Assembly (NCBI RefSeq): GCF_964656455.1
Contig: NC_135719.1
Location: forward strand, 7,419,163 to 7,483,162
DNA length: 64,000 nt
Direction of reading: 5' to 3'
Source of the DNA: Halichoerus grypus
Taxonomy: Eukaryota; Chordata; Mammalia; Carnivora; Phocidae
Part shown: positions 21,568-32,110 of the stretch, one piece after another
How positions within the stretch are numbered: the stretch's first letter is position 1
How the letters are laid out: every line of letters begins with the position of its first letter
Translations under genes and position numbers: made by a program
The notes under the pieces: model-generated
The model's database searches: none
What the model was told of the DNA's origin: nothing
The model's input: the letters and a program-made list of their open reading frames with translations, nothing else

Positions 21568-21689
21568 CTAACCCCTGCATTCTAAACCATACTGTGCGAC
21601 AGGGCCTTCCAAGATAGGAACCATGTGCCCTAGTTCCTTGAATGATAAATACTTGCTCATGCTCGCGCTGAGAGCTTCCATGCTGCTCT

Positions 21690-22315
21690 TACCTTCAACA
21701 ATCGTTATCACTACTATTATTACTATATTACTTTTACTTGATTACAATGTTTATGCTGTTATGGTAATATGTTATATATGCTGATATCTGTATAGTATTA
21801 AGTTATACTAACATTGTATGTATTATATTGCTATTACTACATGCTCTTATTATTAACACTCTTACTATATTATTACTGTGAATCTTATATTATCACTATT
21901 ACCAGGAGCCGTTTCTCATTCCAGAGCCTGGCCTGAAGGGACAGAGCATGCTGTTCTTTCTTTTTTTTTGAATATTATTTATTTATTTGAGAGAGGGAGA
22001 GAAAGAGAGAAGAGAGAGAGCATGAGTGAGGGGAGGAACAGAGGGAGAAGCAGGCTCCCCTCTGAACAGGGAGCCTGATGTGGGGCTCGATCCCAGGACC
22101 CTGAGAACATCACGCAAGCTGAAGGCAGACGCTTAACCGACTGAGCCACCCAGGTGCCCCCAGAGCATGCTGTTCTTATGGCAGATGGCAGTGGCCTGAT
22201 AGGATGAGCAGAAACCTGTCATGCCTCTTAAGTTATGGCCTTGTATTATTGCTATAATTATTACTCTGATAATGCTAATCATTAATATTACTACTAGATT
22301 AAACATAGACACTGG
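21690..22315. repeat. AT-rich tract with irregular ATT/TTAC units
   Basis: ACTATTATTACTATATTAC-like units at 21700-21900 continue after the CanSINE at 22235-22310 (TTATTGCTATAATTATTACT, ATTAATATTACTACTAG). The CanSINE split one decayed simple-repeat tract. Confidence 0.8.
21959..22160 (-). mobile_element. CanSINE with perfect 17-base TSD
   Basis: Full antisense CanSINE from T-tail to a GACTGAGCCACCCAGGTGCC head. CAGAGCATGCTGTTCTT at 21942-21958 is repeated without change at 22161-22177. It splits an AT-rich, ATT-repeat tract. Confidence 0.98.
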
Positions 22316-22319
22316 TATT

Positions 22320-22463
22320 TCCAGGCCAGCCTCTGGGTAAGCGTTTTGCGGGCTTTCCTCATGACCACCTCACTATAAAGGCGGGTTGCTTTAATGTGTG
22401 CCTTTTGCAGCTGGGGAAACTGAAGATAGAAAGTTTCATGACTTTTCCAAAGTCTCATAGTGC
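22320..22463 (-). repeat. MIR SINE, antisense
   Basis: ATGACCACCTCACTATAAAG, TTTTGCAGCTGGGGAAACTG, GACTTTTCCAAAGTCTCATA match antisense MIR; it is cut by the composite CanSINE. Confidence 0.6.
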
Positions 22464-22476
22464 AGCACTGATCTTT

Positions 22477-22672
22477 TTTAAGATATTTATTTATTTATTT
22501 ATTTATTTATTTGAGAGAGAGAGGGAGAGAGCATGAGCTGGGGGAGGGGGGGCAGAGGGAGAGGGACAAGCAGACTCCCCGCTGAGCAAGGAGCCTGATG
22601 CAGGGCTCCATCCCAGGACCCTGGGATCATGACCTGAGCTGAAGGCAGATGCTTAACTGACCCAGGTGCCCT
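22477..22672 (-). mobile_element. CanSINE in a tail-in-tail composite
   Basis: Tail of seven TTTA units, GAGAGAGAGGGAGAGAGC, GCTCCATCCCAGGACC and a head with about 10 bases missing (TTAACTGACCCAGGTGCC). It is followed at once by the tail of a second SINE fragment; both lie inside a single TSD pair. Confidence 0.95.
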
Positions 22673-22676
22673 CCCA

Positions 22677-22728
22677 CTTTTTTTTTTAAGATTTTTTAAA
22701 TTATTTGAGAGAAAGAGAGAGAGCGAGA
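22677..22728 (-). mobile_element. 5'-truncated CanSINE fragment
   Basis: Only the tail-proximal end is present: T10, AAGATTTTTTAAATTATTTGAG and a GA tract. It ends exactly at GCACTGATCTTTT (22729-22741), the right partner of the TSD at 22464-22476. Probably the older insertion, whose A-tail then received the CanSINE at 22477. Confidence 0.75.
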
Positions 22729-22741
22729 GCACTGATCTTTT

Positions 22742-22862
22742 AAAAACAGATTTATTGAGGTGTAAGTCACATACAACAATCTGGAAATATTTGAAGTGTA
22801 CAACGTGAGGCTTTGATGTTCTATCTAGCCACGAAACCATCACGACAGTCAATTTGGGGAAC
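22742..22862 (-). mobile_element. Older L1 3' UTR fragment, antisense
   Basis: AACAGATTTATTGAGGTGTA, AGTCACATACAACAATCTGG, AAGTGTACAACGTGAGG and ACCATCACGACAGTCAATTT match the antisense 3' UTR of older L1M elements. Confidence 0.7.
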
Positions 22863-23809
22863 TTGTCCTGAGTCTGATGTCCCTGGGCTCCGATGACGCT
22901 GATGTTGGGGGTCTCGCGAGGAGCCCCCAGCTCTCTGCGGGTGTCACCCCGTCTGGTTCCCCTTGCCCTGGCCCACGGCTCTCAGGAGGAAAGTCTCAGC
23001 ATTGCCCACTGCTTTTCCAGGACCACGGGCCACTGCCACTGTTCTCTGGCTCCCACTTGCCACGGGGCTTTCTGTGGCCAAGGACCAGGAAAAATAGCAG
23101 AGACTGATTTCCAGGGAAGGTGCTTCTAGCAGGAGGGACGGGAGGGGGAGGGGCAAAATTCAAGTAAGGTGAGACCAGTAGAGTAGCCCCTCTCTGCCCC
23201 CACCCCCTGCACTCCCCTAGGGCTACTTGAGAAAACACAAGACCTCAAGCTGGTTGAGTGAGTCTCCAGGGGGCCCTACCACCTCCCGCTTCTTAGCTCT
23301 TGAACCTTATTTACTCTGCAGGAGCAACTCTTGCTTCCAAGTGCAAACCGAAGGCATTTCAGGACTCCCTGGGGTAGCACTTTGCCTCTGGGGAACTCCC
23401 TGTGTCCTGTTAATTGTTACATTGTCTACATCACCCTCAGTTAATATTCAGATGAACTGTGTGGGCAGACTGACTTTTAAGTTGTGCCTACGTTTCATTG
23501 CTAGAAATGTCTCTGTGACTGGGTCTGCTCAGGTACATGGCTCTTGACGTAGGCTTGGCCCCGTGAAAAACCACTGTCTTGGTGGCCGAGGCCCGCAGAG
23601 AACAGCCCATGGAACACCCCTGAGCAGAGGAAAGCTGCCCACATGTGCCTGGGGCAGAAGAGGGGTGTGTCTCCCCATTTCTCCTTGAAATACCTTGTGT
23701 GTGTTGGGGGGGTGGGCCCAGCACATTTGTACTTGTCACCGTGGATGGTGACAGACCACATGTGTCCCCCCCCAGGGAAAGAAGGCTGTGCCTTTTCCTT
23801 TGCCTTTCT
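22863..23809. other. Unique GC-rich stretch, no gene seen
   Basis: No repeat recognised; several short open frames in all phases, none resembling a known family. Confidence 0.5.
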
Positions 23810-23990
23810 CTAGAGCAGGGTTTCCTGAACTTGTCTGCACCTTGCAATCCCTTGGGGAGCTTCACAAAATACTGATGCCTGGTGACACCCCTGCGATTCT
23901 GACTTAATTGGTGTGGCGGGCAGCCTAGGCTTTAGAATATGTGAAGATCCTCAGGGGAGTCTCATGTGTGGCCGGGTTTGGGCCTAGAAT
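23810..23990. mobile_element. MER5A, nearly complete
   Basis: Starts CAGGGTTTCCTGAACTTG, then CAATCCCTTGGGGAGCTTCA, AAATACTGATGCCTGG, GATTCTGACTTAATTGGTG and ends with the complementary GGCCGGGTTTGGGC. Both terminal regions are visible. Confidence 0.75.
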
Positions 23991-23994
23991 CTAG

Positions 23995-24265
23995 CACAGT
24001 ACTGTCTACATGAAATATAATGAGAGCCACATATGTCCTTTAAGTTTCCTAGTAGCCATATTTAAAAAAAAGACAGGTGAAATTAATTCCACTAATGTAT
24101 TTTATTTAACCCCGTACATCCAAAGCAGTATCATTTCAACATGTTTCCGATTTTAAAAATTTATGAGGTGATTTAGACATTCATGAGTTGGTACTCTGTC
24201 TTTGAAATCCAGTGTGTTTTCATGATGATGGTGCATCTCAACCTAGACCAGCCGGTTTTCCAGCT
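23995..24265. mobile_element. hAT-Charlie element (MER33-like)
   Basis: CAGTACTGTCTACATGAAAT, GAGCCACATATGTCC, TTTCCTAGTAGCCATATTT, ACAGGTGAAATTAATTCC, TTTATTTAACCCCGTACATC and TTTGAAATCCAGTGTG. Abuts the MER5A upstream. Confidence 0.65.
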
Positions 24266-24474
24266 CTCCACTGAATTGGACACTCCAGGGCAGGCACATA
24301 GTAGGTGCTCAAGGAAAGGGTTTGAACATGTGAACAAATAAGGGGAGCAGCCGTGGCCGTATCTGTCCCTGTGAATCCAGGCGAGTGTGCCCACGAGGTG
24401 GGAAAGGATGCTTCGGGCAGAGTTCTCCACCGAGAACAGTCTCGTTGCTTATCTCTTACGAGTCACGCCTCCGA

Positions 24475-24695
24475 CATCACCCCTCCCCGTGAGGTCCTCC
24501 CTGGTCACCCTTTATTTCACCCCTGCACTCTGCTTCCCGCCGTAGCTGGGCACACCCCTGAGATGGCAGAGTTTCGACCTGTGCGTCTGTCGTGACATAT
24601 ACACTCCTTACGGCCACCGTTATGTCCTGATTAATCTCTGTATTCCTAGCAGCTACACACTATGGATTCAGTAGCCGTTTGCAGAATGAAGTCAT
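24475..24695 (+). repeat. L2 3' fragment, sense, decayed
   Basis: AGGTCCTCCCTGGTCACCC, TTCCTAGCAGCTACACACTA and GCAGAATGAAGTC fit the sense L2 3' end. Confidence 0.5.
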
Positions 24696-24835
24696 AAACG
24701 AACAATTGGCAGAGATTTGAACAGTCATGGGGATCAGTTTTATGGAATAAGACGGAGCCAGGGCCAATCTTGCCTAGAAGGCAGAGCTGACCCAACTGCT
24801 TCTTCATAGTCTGGTTATTCCAGATTTTGATCCTG

Positions 24836-25150
24836 TGTCTCAGTCAGCTCTGGCCGCATAATGCTGGGTAACAAATGCATCCAGTCTCAGTTGCTTCCAG
24901 CAAGCATTTATTTCTTGTCCCCAGGCCCATAGGTCAGCTGGGGTTTGGCTTATGCTAGCTGGGCTTGGCTGAAGTTCTGCTCCAGGTTGTGGGTTAGGTC
25001 GTCCACGTTTCTGATTTGGAGGTACCTGCTGGGGTAGCCGAGCAGGTGGCAGGTGGCAGGCGTGCCTCTTAAAGCCTTGACTTAAAACTGTCACTGTCAC
25101 TGTCCCTGCATTTTATTGCCCAAAGCAAGGCACCCCGCCAAACCCAGAGT
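24836..25150 (-). mobile_element. Probable MaLR-type LTR fragment
   Basis: Starts with a CAGCTCTGGCCGCATAATGC stretch, has ATTTATTTCTTGTCCCCAGG, a GGTCAGCTGGGGTTTGGC segment and ends near GCCCAAAGCAAGGCACCCC, CCAAACCCAGAGTCAGTGGGG. The order matches antisense ERVL-MaLR LTRs; family name uncertain. Confidence 0.5.
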
Positions 25151-26254
25151 CAGTGGGGCTGGGAGGGGGCGGGAAGTGAATATTAACAATCCAAACGACT
25201 GTACAGTAATGTGCTTCCCCGGCTGTGGGTGGTGGTGCCCTGGGTTCTGAGAGCCCCTCCCTTGTCCTGGTGCTGTTTTGCTTTAAGCCTGTTTCTCAGT
25301 GTAAAAGGAGGAGAGGATTGCAGCTTTTATCGGTCACAGATTCTTTTGTTGCCCTGAGGTCGCCTCTGCCTTATTTGACATCGCTATCTGGTTCTCTACC
25401 TCTTTGACCCTGTGAATTCCTTAACATAAGAATTCATGCTAAATTCTCTTCTTACTCTCTAGGGAGGCAGTCAAGGATGGTCAGCCCCTGAAATGTAGGT
25501 TATATGAACTGCGCTGCGTGCACACCCACATTGGGGCCAGCTACTGTTGTTGACTCTTAAGGCTCCCTTATTGGTCCAGACGGGACCTGACCGGAGCTCA
25601 TGGGGGCCCCCAGCACATTTTTCTTTTTGCAGAATCTCTGCCTGCCTTGGTAGCTGTTGCTGAGGTTGAAGGAAATCAGCCCCCTCATTTACTGTCACCT
25701 TGATACCCTTCAGTTGGGCCGGGCCGGAGGGCAGGGAGAGGTGTTTGTGTGTCTGTGCAGATGCAGAAGAGTCTTGGGGAGGTGAGGGAACAGGAGAGCG
25801 CATAGGGGAGGCTGGACGGCACGTCATTCTTCCATCCAGCTGCTTTGGACCTTGCAAGTTCACTGCCGTTCCAGAGACCTTGCCAAAGCCCGCAGTTGAG
25901 CTCCGACCAGGGGCCCCGGATCATTTCCAGAGGAACCTGCTTGTAAGGATTCTGTTTTGAGTAAAGATGCTACTTCTAATGAAGCAGAACGGAACTCCTG
26001 GCACATTTCCCCTCCCTCCTGCAGGCCGCAGGCCCCTGTGGGCTCTGAAGAGCACAGGCCTGGCTGTGAACAGAACATTTTGACCCCGAGATAGCCTGGT
26101 GCTGCTGCTTTCTCCAGGTTTCTCCTGGTTTGATTTGGCTACTTTGAGGACCCCTGCCTCCCCGCGTGGTGCAGGGGAGCAAAGAGGCAGCAGGACACCC
26201 TTCTATTTGGTGGGGGTCTCTGGGGAAGCAGGAGCTTTGAACCCAGTTTGAACC
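25151..26254. other. Unique stretch, no gene seen
   Basis: A 130-codon minus-strand frame (25863-25471) has no recognisable domain or splice context and is not called. Confidence 0.5.
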
Positions 26255-26480
26255 TCTGAGGGTTCAAGTTCCTGTTCTCTTGGCACAGTATGATTTCCTG
26301 TTTCGAAGAAAAAACCCAGGGTTTTAAGAGCTTTAAAAAAAAAAAAGGCACTTGGACACAAAATGGCTCTTACAAAACAGCATGTTGATGAGTTAAGTAT
26401 AAATGAATCAGAGACATATGGATTAAATTTCCCTTGCAATCCGCTGGGGCTTCACAATTAGGGGAAGAGTGTTTGTCAAA
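26255..26480. promoter_or_regulatory. Candidate conserved non-coding element
   Basis: Unique block with a short palindrome (GAACC TCTGAG GGTTC near 26267), GTATAAATGAATC, TGGATTAAATTTCCC and GGCTTCACAATTAGG. Quiet in repeats. No coding frame is convincing. Confidence 0.2.
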
Positions 26481-27474
26481 ATGTGTGTCTGTCTCCGCCA
26501 GGGTCTGGGACCGAATGAGAGGCGGAGCAGCCTTGCCCACCTCCCCTTTCCCCCATCCCCTCTCCTCCAGGGGTGGGGCTTGGAGCCAAGGGACTCCCCA
26601 GCAAGTCTTAGGTTTGTTCTTTTTACTCCTCAAGCCTGCAGTCCCTTTGCTCTTAATTGAATTGTTCCCCACACATTTCCCCTGTGCCTTCACATCGGGG
26701 AAGGGGCCAACATCTAACTCATGCAAAGACCTTGAACCCTTGGGGGAAAGAGAAATTGACACGAGCCACATTGACATGGGGGACATTGCCGCCCACTCCT
26801 TGATTAGGAAACATCCCGTGTTGGCCTAAACTATCTTAACCCTTCCTGGCAACATAAATACCTGTTGGTGTTCGGGTGTGGCTCTTAGGAAGACCACCCT
26901 CCATGGCCAGGAGGAGGGGGCTCCAGAGCGGGGTGGGGCGGGGGGTCGGCAGCTTCTGTCTTGGATCTCCTGGACACAATTCTTGCTGTCGGGGCGCGGG
27001 GGGGGGGGGGGTCTTCTGGTCTTATACGAGGTCTTCTGGTCTTATGATAGGAATAAGGATACCCGAGGGATGATCAGCTTGTTTTTCACCCAGAATCACC
27101 CAGATGTCCCAAAGTGTGTTGGCCATTGTGTTTTCTATCTAACTTCCTTCTTTCTTTTCAGTTTTTGGCTAAGGGGCAGAGAAACAGCATATATTTGGAG
27201 AGATTCTGAGCACCTTCTAGAACTGTGTTATTGTTGTTTAGCCTTAGAACCCTTGAGGCAAAAGAAAGCTTAATGGAAACCTCCTGTGTAACACAGATAA
27301 AGAGCTTCACCAGATGAACCACGGGGGAACACACTCTCCCCATTATCCCCCCTTCTCCTCCCACCCCCCACCCTGCTTGGCTGGACCCCTTTTTCTCCTT
27401 GGAACACAGTTTGAAAGCACACGCAGTGTTCTAGAATAGGAATCACTAAGTTCTTTGGCCCTTACTGCCGGCAG
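26481..27474. other. Unique stretch, no gene seen
   Basis: Contains the G14 run and duplication at 26998-27050; otherwise no recognised element. Confidence 0.5.
26998..27050. repeat. G14 run and 21-base tandem duplication
   Basis: Fourteen G (26998-27011) are followed by TCTTCTGGTCTTAT, given twice (27012-27025 and 27033-27046) with GAGG before the second. Local instability is likely. Confidence 0.85.
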
Positions 27475-27790
27475 CAAAGTTAATAAATGTCTCAGGGACA
27501 TGATGTGGAGTGAAAGAAGCCAGACACGAGAGAGAACACGCTATGTGATTCCATCTATATAGAGTTCAGAAATAAGCAACCCTAATCAGTGCTGATGGAA
27601 GTTAAGTAGTGGTCAGTTCTGGTAACGATTGGGAGGAGGCATGGAAGGCTGGAAATGTTCTGTGTTTTGATGTGGTCGATGGTGACACAGGTGTATACCT
27701 ACATAAAAATTTTCTTGAGCCATATGCATAAGGTCAGCGCACTGGATTCTCTTAATTATATGCATACGATTTGTTCATTGAAAAATAGAA
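27475..27790 (+). mobile_element. L1M 3' UTR, sense
   Basis: GAAAGAAGCCAGACACGAGA, TATGTGATTCCATCTATATA, GGGAGGAGGCATGGAAGGCT, GAAATGTTCTGTGTTTTGAT and GTGTATACCTACATAAAAAT match a sense L1M 3' UTR. Confidence 0.8.
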
Positions 27791-29023
27791 ACATCGTCCC
27801 GTCTTTCCTCCCCCCTGAAGTCTGGGGGGCCCCGCTCTCCGGTGGACCTCTGAGCGCGGTGCTTGAGAATCTGGGCTTGGAGATTACTGGTGCAGGGATG
27901 AGGGCAGAGCCCAGGTGGAGGAAGGCACGGTCAGAGGTCAGCCTTGGAAAGTACGAGCAGGGTCTCCTGCTCAAGGCAGGGCTTTAGTGATCAAGAAGGT
28001 CACAGTGGAACTGAGAGCACTCAGGGGGGTTCTGACTGAGTTGCCTCAGCCTTATCCCAGAGGTCAACCTCGGAGCCAGGCTATGGATGGGCTTAGCGGG
28101 CCCTGGAGGGATTGCAATCTGGCGGAATAAGTGAGTGTGGGAGCCCAGCCCCGCCTCAGGCACATGTTGCCACCTTATGCAGAGGAAGGCCCTATCTTCA
28201 CCATCTTGAGATGCAGAGGGACGCCGGGGTGCTCAGGAGAGAGAGCACTGTCTACACAGCCCTTTCCGATTCAGAGGCTCTTGGCAAGTTGGAGGTGCGC
28301 AAGAGGACAGAGTGTTCATGACCAGCCCGCCAGCCTTCCAGAAAGGGGCTGCACTTGTCCCAGGTAGTTGGAAGTTTGCTTGAAGAGATGGATTAGCCTT
28401 ATCGGGCTAGCGTGCCTGGCTTCTGGCTGGGAAACATAGTCGGTCAGTGGGATTGAGGAATGTGGCCTGCACAAAGCATGGAAGCGGTTTGCATAGGGTC
28501 AAGGCCCTCACGGGAGCAAGGGGGGCGCATTGGGCTGCTCCTGGTTGTCCAGCAGATGTGGGACATCTCCTGCCTCATCCCACCTCCGCCCCCACCTCCC
28601 TCCCCTCCTGAGCCTCTGTACCCATCATTGGATCCAGGCCCGGAGGCTTTCTGTCTCATTTCTAGGGTCCATATGTGGAGGCCTGAACCTCTGCCAGGCC
28701 AGGCACACTCGTGCAGGAGGGAGATTTCAGTTCTCTTTTGGAAAACAGTTTTCTTTCCAACCCAAGCAGCTGCCCTCTGCCAATCAGTGCTAGAAGTGAA
28801 CTATGTACAGCTCTGCTTTAAAATTCCCCTCCCGGCTAATTTATCCCAGCCTCTTTCAGTTTAGTGCTAAGACTAGGGAACCCAAACCCGGTGACTCTCA
28901 GAGGCTGATGCTGCGCCATCCTGGCACTTTAATTCTTGAAAGATAAGTAATTGTTTTGAACCTGACTGATTGGACAAACTGTGGCCGCGATATCTCTGTG
29001 TGCCCACTTTCTTTCCTTTCCAG
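27791..29023. other. Unique stretch, no gene seen
   Basis: A polypyrimidine section at 28565-28620. Possible L2-like wording at 27840-28100 is too weak to call. Confidence 0.45.
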
Positions 29024-29101
29024 TGGAGATCCCGAATGTCTGCCATATTGGGGCCACCAATGCCATGCTTCTGTCCCTAACTTGCTGCTCTCCCATCTCA
29101 G
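29024..29101 (+). other. Possible 78-base exon with strong splice sites
   Basis: The acceptor TTTCTTTCCTTTCCAG and donor CAG|GTGAGA are both close to consensus. Two of three frames are open. Neither gives a protein I recognise. If real it could as well be a non-coding exon. Confidence 0.2.
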
Positions 29102-29319
29102 GTGAGAACCAGACCAGTGACTGGCCTCTGTCTTTTCAGCTCTGGCTCCCAGATCTTCCCCTCACCAGTCTGGGGCCTTTGGACCCCAAGGTTGGAAGAT
29201 CCAGGTCATCATGGGGTTTAGCCAAACCTAGGGGGACTTTCTGTAAATGATGTTTCCTCCTTGGGCCCATAGTGGCTTTTGGAGTAACTTTTCCTCGTAA
29301 ATTGCCTTTGGGTCTAATA

Positions 29320-30090
29320 AGCTCTCAAAAATCAGCATGAAGAAGATAAACAAAAGGCAGGAGCAGGCAATTCCCAGAATAAAAAAAGGAAAAAAAAAAA
29401 AAGAAAGTAAAATGGCTAATAAACATATGGAAGTTTGTTCAGCTTAAGTAGGGATCAAAGAAACGCTAATTAAATCAGTTACAAGATTCTGTTTTCCCCT
29501 ATTAAACTGGCTAAAATGATAATAATACACAATGGTTTAAATGTAGAGAAATGGGGGCTCTCATTTCCTGCTCTGGGGTATGAATTGTTATAACTTTTCT
29601 GGAGGGTTGACAGTATTTAAAAAAAAAAAAACATTAAAAACGGATATTCTCTTTGACTCAGCAACTCCATGTCTTGGCATTTCTATTACCTTAAGGAAAT
29701 AATCAGAGATGTTCACAGAAGTTCACGTAAAAGGCTGGGTACTGAAGCACTGTTTGTAATGGTGGAAAATTGGAAGTGACTGAAATGCTCAACAGTATGG
29801 AATCTGTTACATAAATCATGCTTCATTCAAATAATGAAACACCATGAAACCATTAAAATATGTTGTAGAACAATATTTAATGGCATGAAAGTATTTACAA
29901 TATTTGCTACATAAAACAAGTCAGATTGTAAGTCAGTATATTCATTATGGTCCCGATTTTCTATCAGCAACCCCAAAATTAGTGTAGATGCATAGGAAAA
30001 AAAGTTGGAAAGACAACATGCCAGCAATTTAATTGTGGTTATTTCTAGGTACGGATATTAACGGGCAAATTTTATTTTCTACCTTGTGCT
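29320..30090 (+). mobile_element. Old L1M ORF2 end, sense
   Basis: Blocks include AATGTAGAGAAATGGGGGCT, GACTCAGCAACTCCATGTCT, AATAATCAGAGATGTTCACA, TAATGGTGGAAAATTGGAAG and GAAACACCATGAAACCATTA. The order is that of the L1 ORF2 C-terminal region, heavily decayed. Confidence 0.65.
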
Positions 30091-30107
30091 TTCCTTTTGC
30101 CCTTTCC

Positions 30108-30328
30108 TTTTTTTTTTTATTTTTTTATTTTTTTAAAGATTTTATTTATTTATTTGACAGAGAGAGAGACAGCGAGAGCAGGAACACAAGCAGAGGGGGA
30201 GGGGTGAGGGAGAAGCAGGCTTCCCGCCGAGCAGGGAGCCCGATGCGGGGCTCGATCCCAGGACCCTGAGATCATGACCTGAGCCGAAGGCAGTCGCTTA
30301 ACCAACTGAGCCACCCAGGCGCCCCTTT
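30108..30328 (-). mobile_element. CanSINE, close to consensus (young)
   Basis: Long T/A tail, GATTTTATTTATTTATTTGA, CAGGCTTCCCGCCGAGCAGG, GATGCGGGGCTCGATCCC and an intact GAGCCACCCAGGCGCCCC head. TSD TTTTGCCCTTTCC at 30095-30107 and 30329-30341 is perfect. Several CpGs of the consensus survive, which suggests recent insertion. Confidence 0.98.
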
Positions 30329-30349
30329 TTTTGCCCTTTCCAAATAAGG

Positions 30350-30480
30350 GATTTAGCGTATCCTTAACTGTTTGAAATTTAGGTCGTTTCCAGTTTTCCA
30401 TTATTGATCATGCATTGATGAACGTCCTTGACTTAAATTTTTGCACAGACGTCTGTCGATTCATATAAATAGAGTTTTGA
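30350..30480 (-). mobile_element. Short L1M fragment, antisense
   Basis: GGTCGTTTCCAGTTTTCCAT, GCATTGATGAACGTCC and TTTGCACAGACGTCTG match antisense L1M, opposite in orientation to the L1 piece just upstream. Confidence 0.5.
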
Positions 30481-30879
30481 GGTCACATGTCCTGTCCCCT
30501 AAGTGTGTGTCACTTCTGTAATTAAAAACAAAATTCAGCCCTTTGAGGGTCTGTATTAGAATTCTCCGCCCCTACTCCATTAAGCTGTGACCCGAGAGCT
30601 TGTGACTGCTAGCGCCCTGGGGACAGGATTCATGGTTGACATGGGCTCTGCCACCTTTCCCCCCAAGTTCTCACTGTGTCCTAAGCTTCTGGACGCAGGA
30701 GGCCTCCTGGTATTCCTCTCCTTTGGTGTCGTGGCTGTTGGCAGGTGGGATCAAGAAGGGGAGAAAGGCCCTAACGTGTATGGCGCACCTGCTCTGGGCC
30801 GGGTGCTGGCTTAGCTGTTAGCACACGCTGGAGCATCTTCGTTGACTCTTTCCTTCTCGCTGTGCGCCTAATCCCAGTG

Positions 30880-31470
30880 CCCCTCCCTTTGCCTGCAAAC
30901 TGCGTCATGGGTCTGACGTCCCTCAGCTCTGCCGCCCCTGCTGCTTGTCTCCGCATCGTCCCTTCTAGGTCTGCCGTGATGATGGTCTCCTGTCGGCCAC
31001 GTGCACTCCTGCACTCTCCCAGAGCGTTCTGTCTCCACGCCTCCAAACCCACTGTGGGTTCCCCTGTCACGCAGCAGAAAGCCCAGGGCCCTCCACGTCT
31101 GACCTAAATCCCTGCCCCTTTCCCCCTCGCTTGGGCACCGGCCACCCTGGCCTCCCTCCTGTCCCTCGGGCTTACTGAGAACATCTTCCCTTCCCAGGAT
31201 CTGCTTCCTGTTTTCCCCTCTGTCTGGAATGTTGCTTCTCCAGGCCGCCTCCTTTTGTTCAGGTCTCTGTTCTGAGGTCACAGGATTGCAGAGGCCCTTT
31301 CTGACCTTGCTGTCCCCCGACCCTGCTTTATCCGTCATCATCGTCCCTCTCATGACTTGCCATGTACGATGTTTGTTTCTTCATCCCAAGTAGAAGGGAA
31401 GCTTTCTGAGAGCAGGAACTTGTCTGCATTGCTACAACATTCCCCGCAGGACCTACAATGGACCGCGCAT
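30880..31470 (+). repeat. L2 3' region, sense
   Basis: GTCTGGAATGTTGCTTCTCC, TTTTGTTCAGGTCTCTGTTC, CAGAGGCCCTTTCTGACC, TAGAAGGGAAGCTTTCTGAG, AGCAGGAACTTGTCTGCATT are in sense L2 order. Confidence 0.7.
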
Positions 31471-31989
31471 TCTCACAATAGCCCCTGAAACCCTGTGCTA
31501 AGATAACCGAGCTAAGGTTCAGAGATGTTAATGAACCTACCAGTTCAGGTTCAAGGTCATGGCATTAACACATTTTGGATCCAAGCTCTGTTCAGCTGCG
31601 GAACCTGTGTTCTGCCTGGGGGCTGCCCTCTTTGCTGCCTTTCCCCAAACAGTGGGGACTGCTGGTTGGGTTTCTGGAGTCCAGGGAGTCTCTGGAGCCC
31701 CGATTGGTCATGCCCCCCGATTCCCCATCACATTCTGTCTTTTTCTTTCGCAGCCTGGCCCTGTGCTGTAGGGTGGTTGGTACCCATGTTTCTGAGTCCT
31801 GCGTGTCTGGGAGGGAGATCTCCCTGCTTTTTTGCCAATAGGGGAAAGTGCCTTGACCTAGTGGGCTGGTCCAGCCAGGGCTCCGGTCCCGGGGCTCCTT
31901 GAAACACAGACAACCGCCTCCCGGCCCCATGTGCAGGAGGGGAGTGTTCTCAGTGCTCTGCTCCGTCTTCCCAGTTGCTGCCTCATCCC

Positions 31990-32110
31990 CGTTGTTAATT
32001 ACGATTCACTGAGTGCCCCTACTGTGTTTAGCACGCCGTTGTTCCCCGCCCGAGGCCTTGCAGTCTAACGTAGCCAGACAGATGACTCCGGCATAAACCA
32101 CCCTCCCCGA
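31990..32110 (-). repeat. L2 3' end, antisense, short
   Basis: ATTCACTGAGTGCCCCTACT, GTGTTTAGCACGCCG, GGCCTTGCAGTCTAACGTAG match antisense L2. Confidence 0.55.

Noticed and set aside
28460..28864. Open frame with a proline run
   Set aside because: The run translates a polypyrimidine tract; no domain or splice context.
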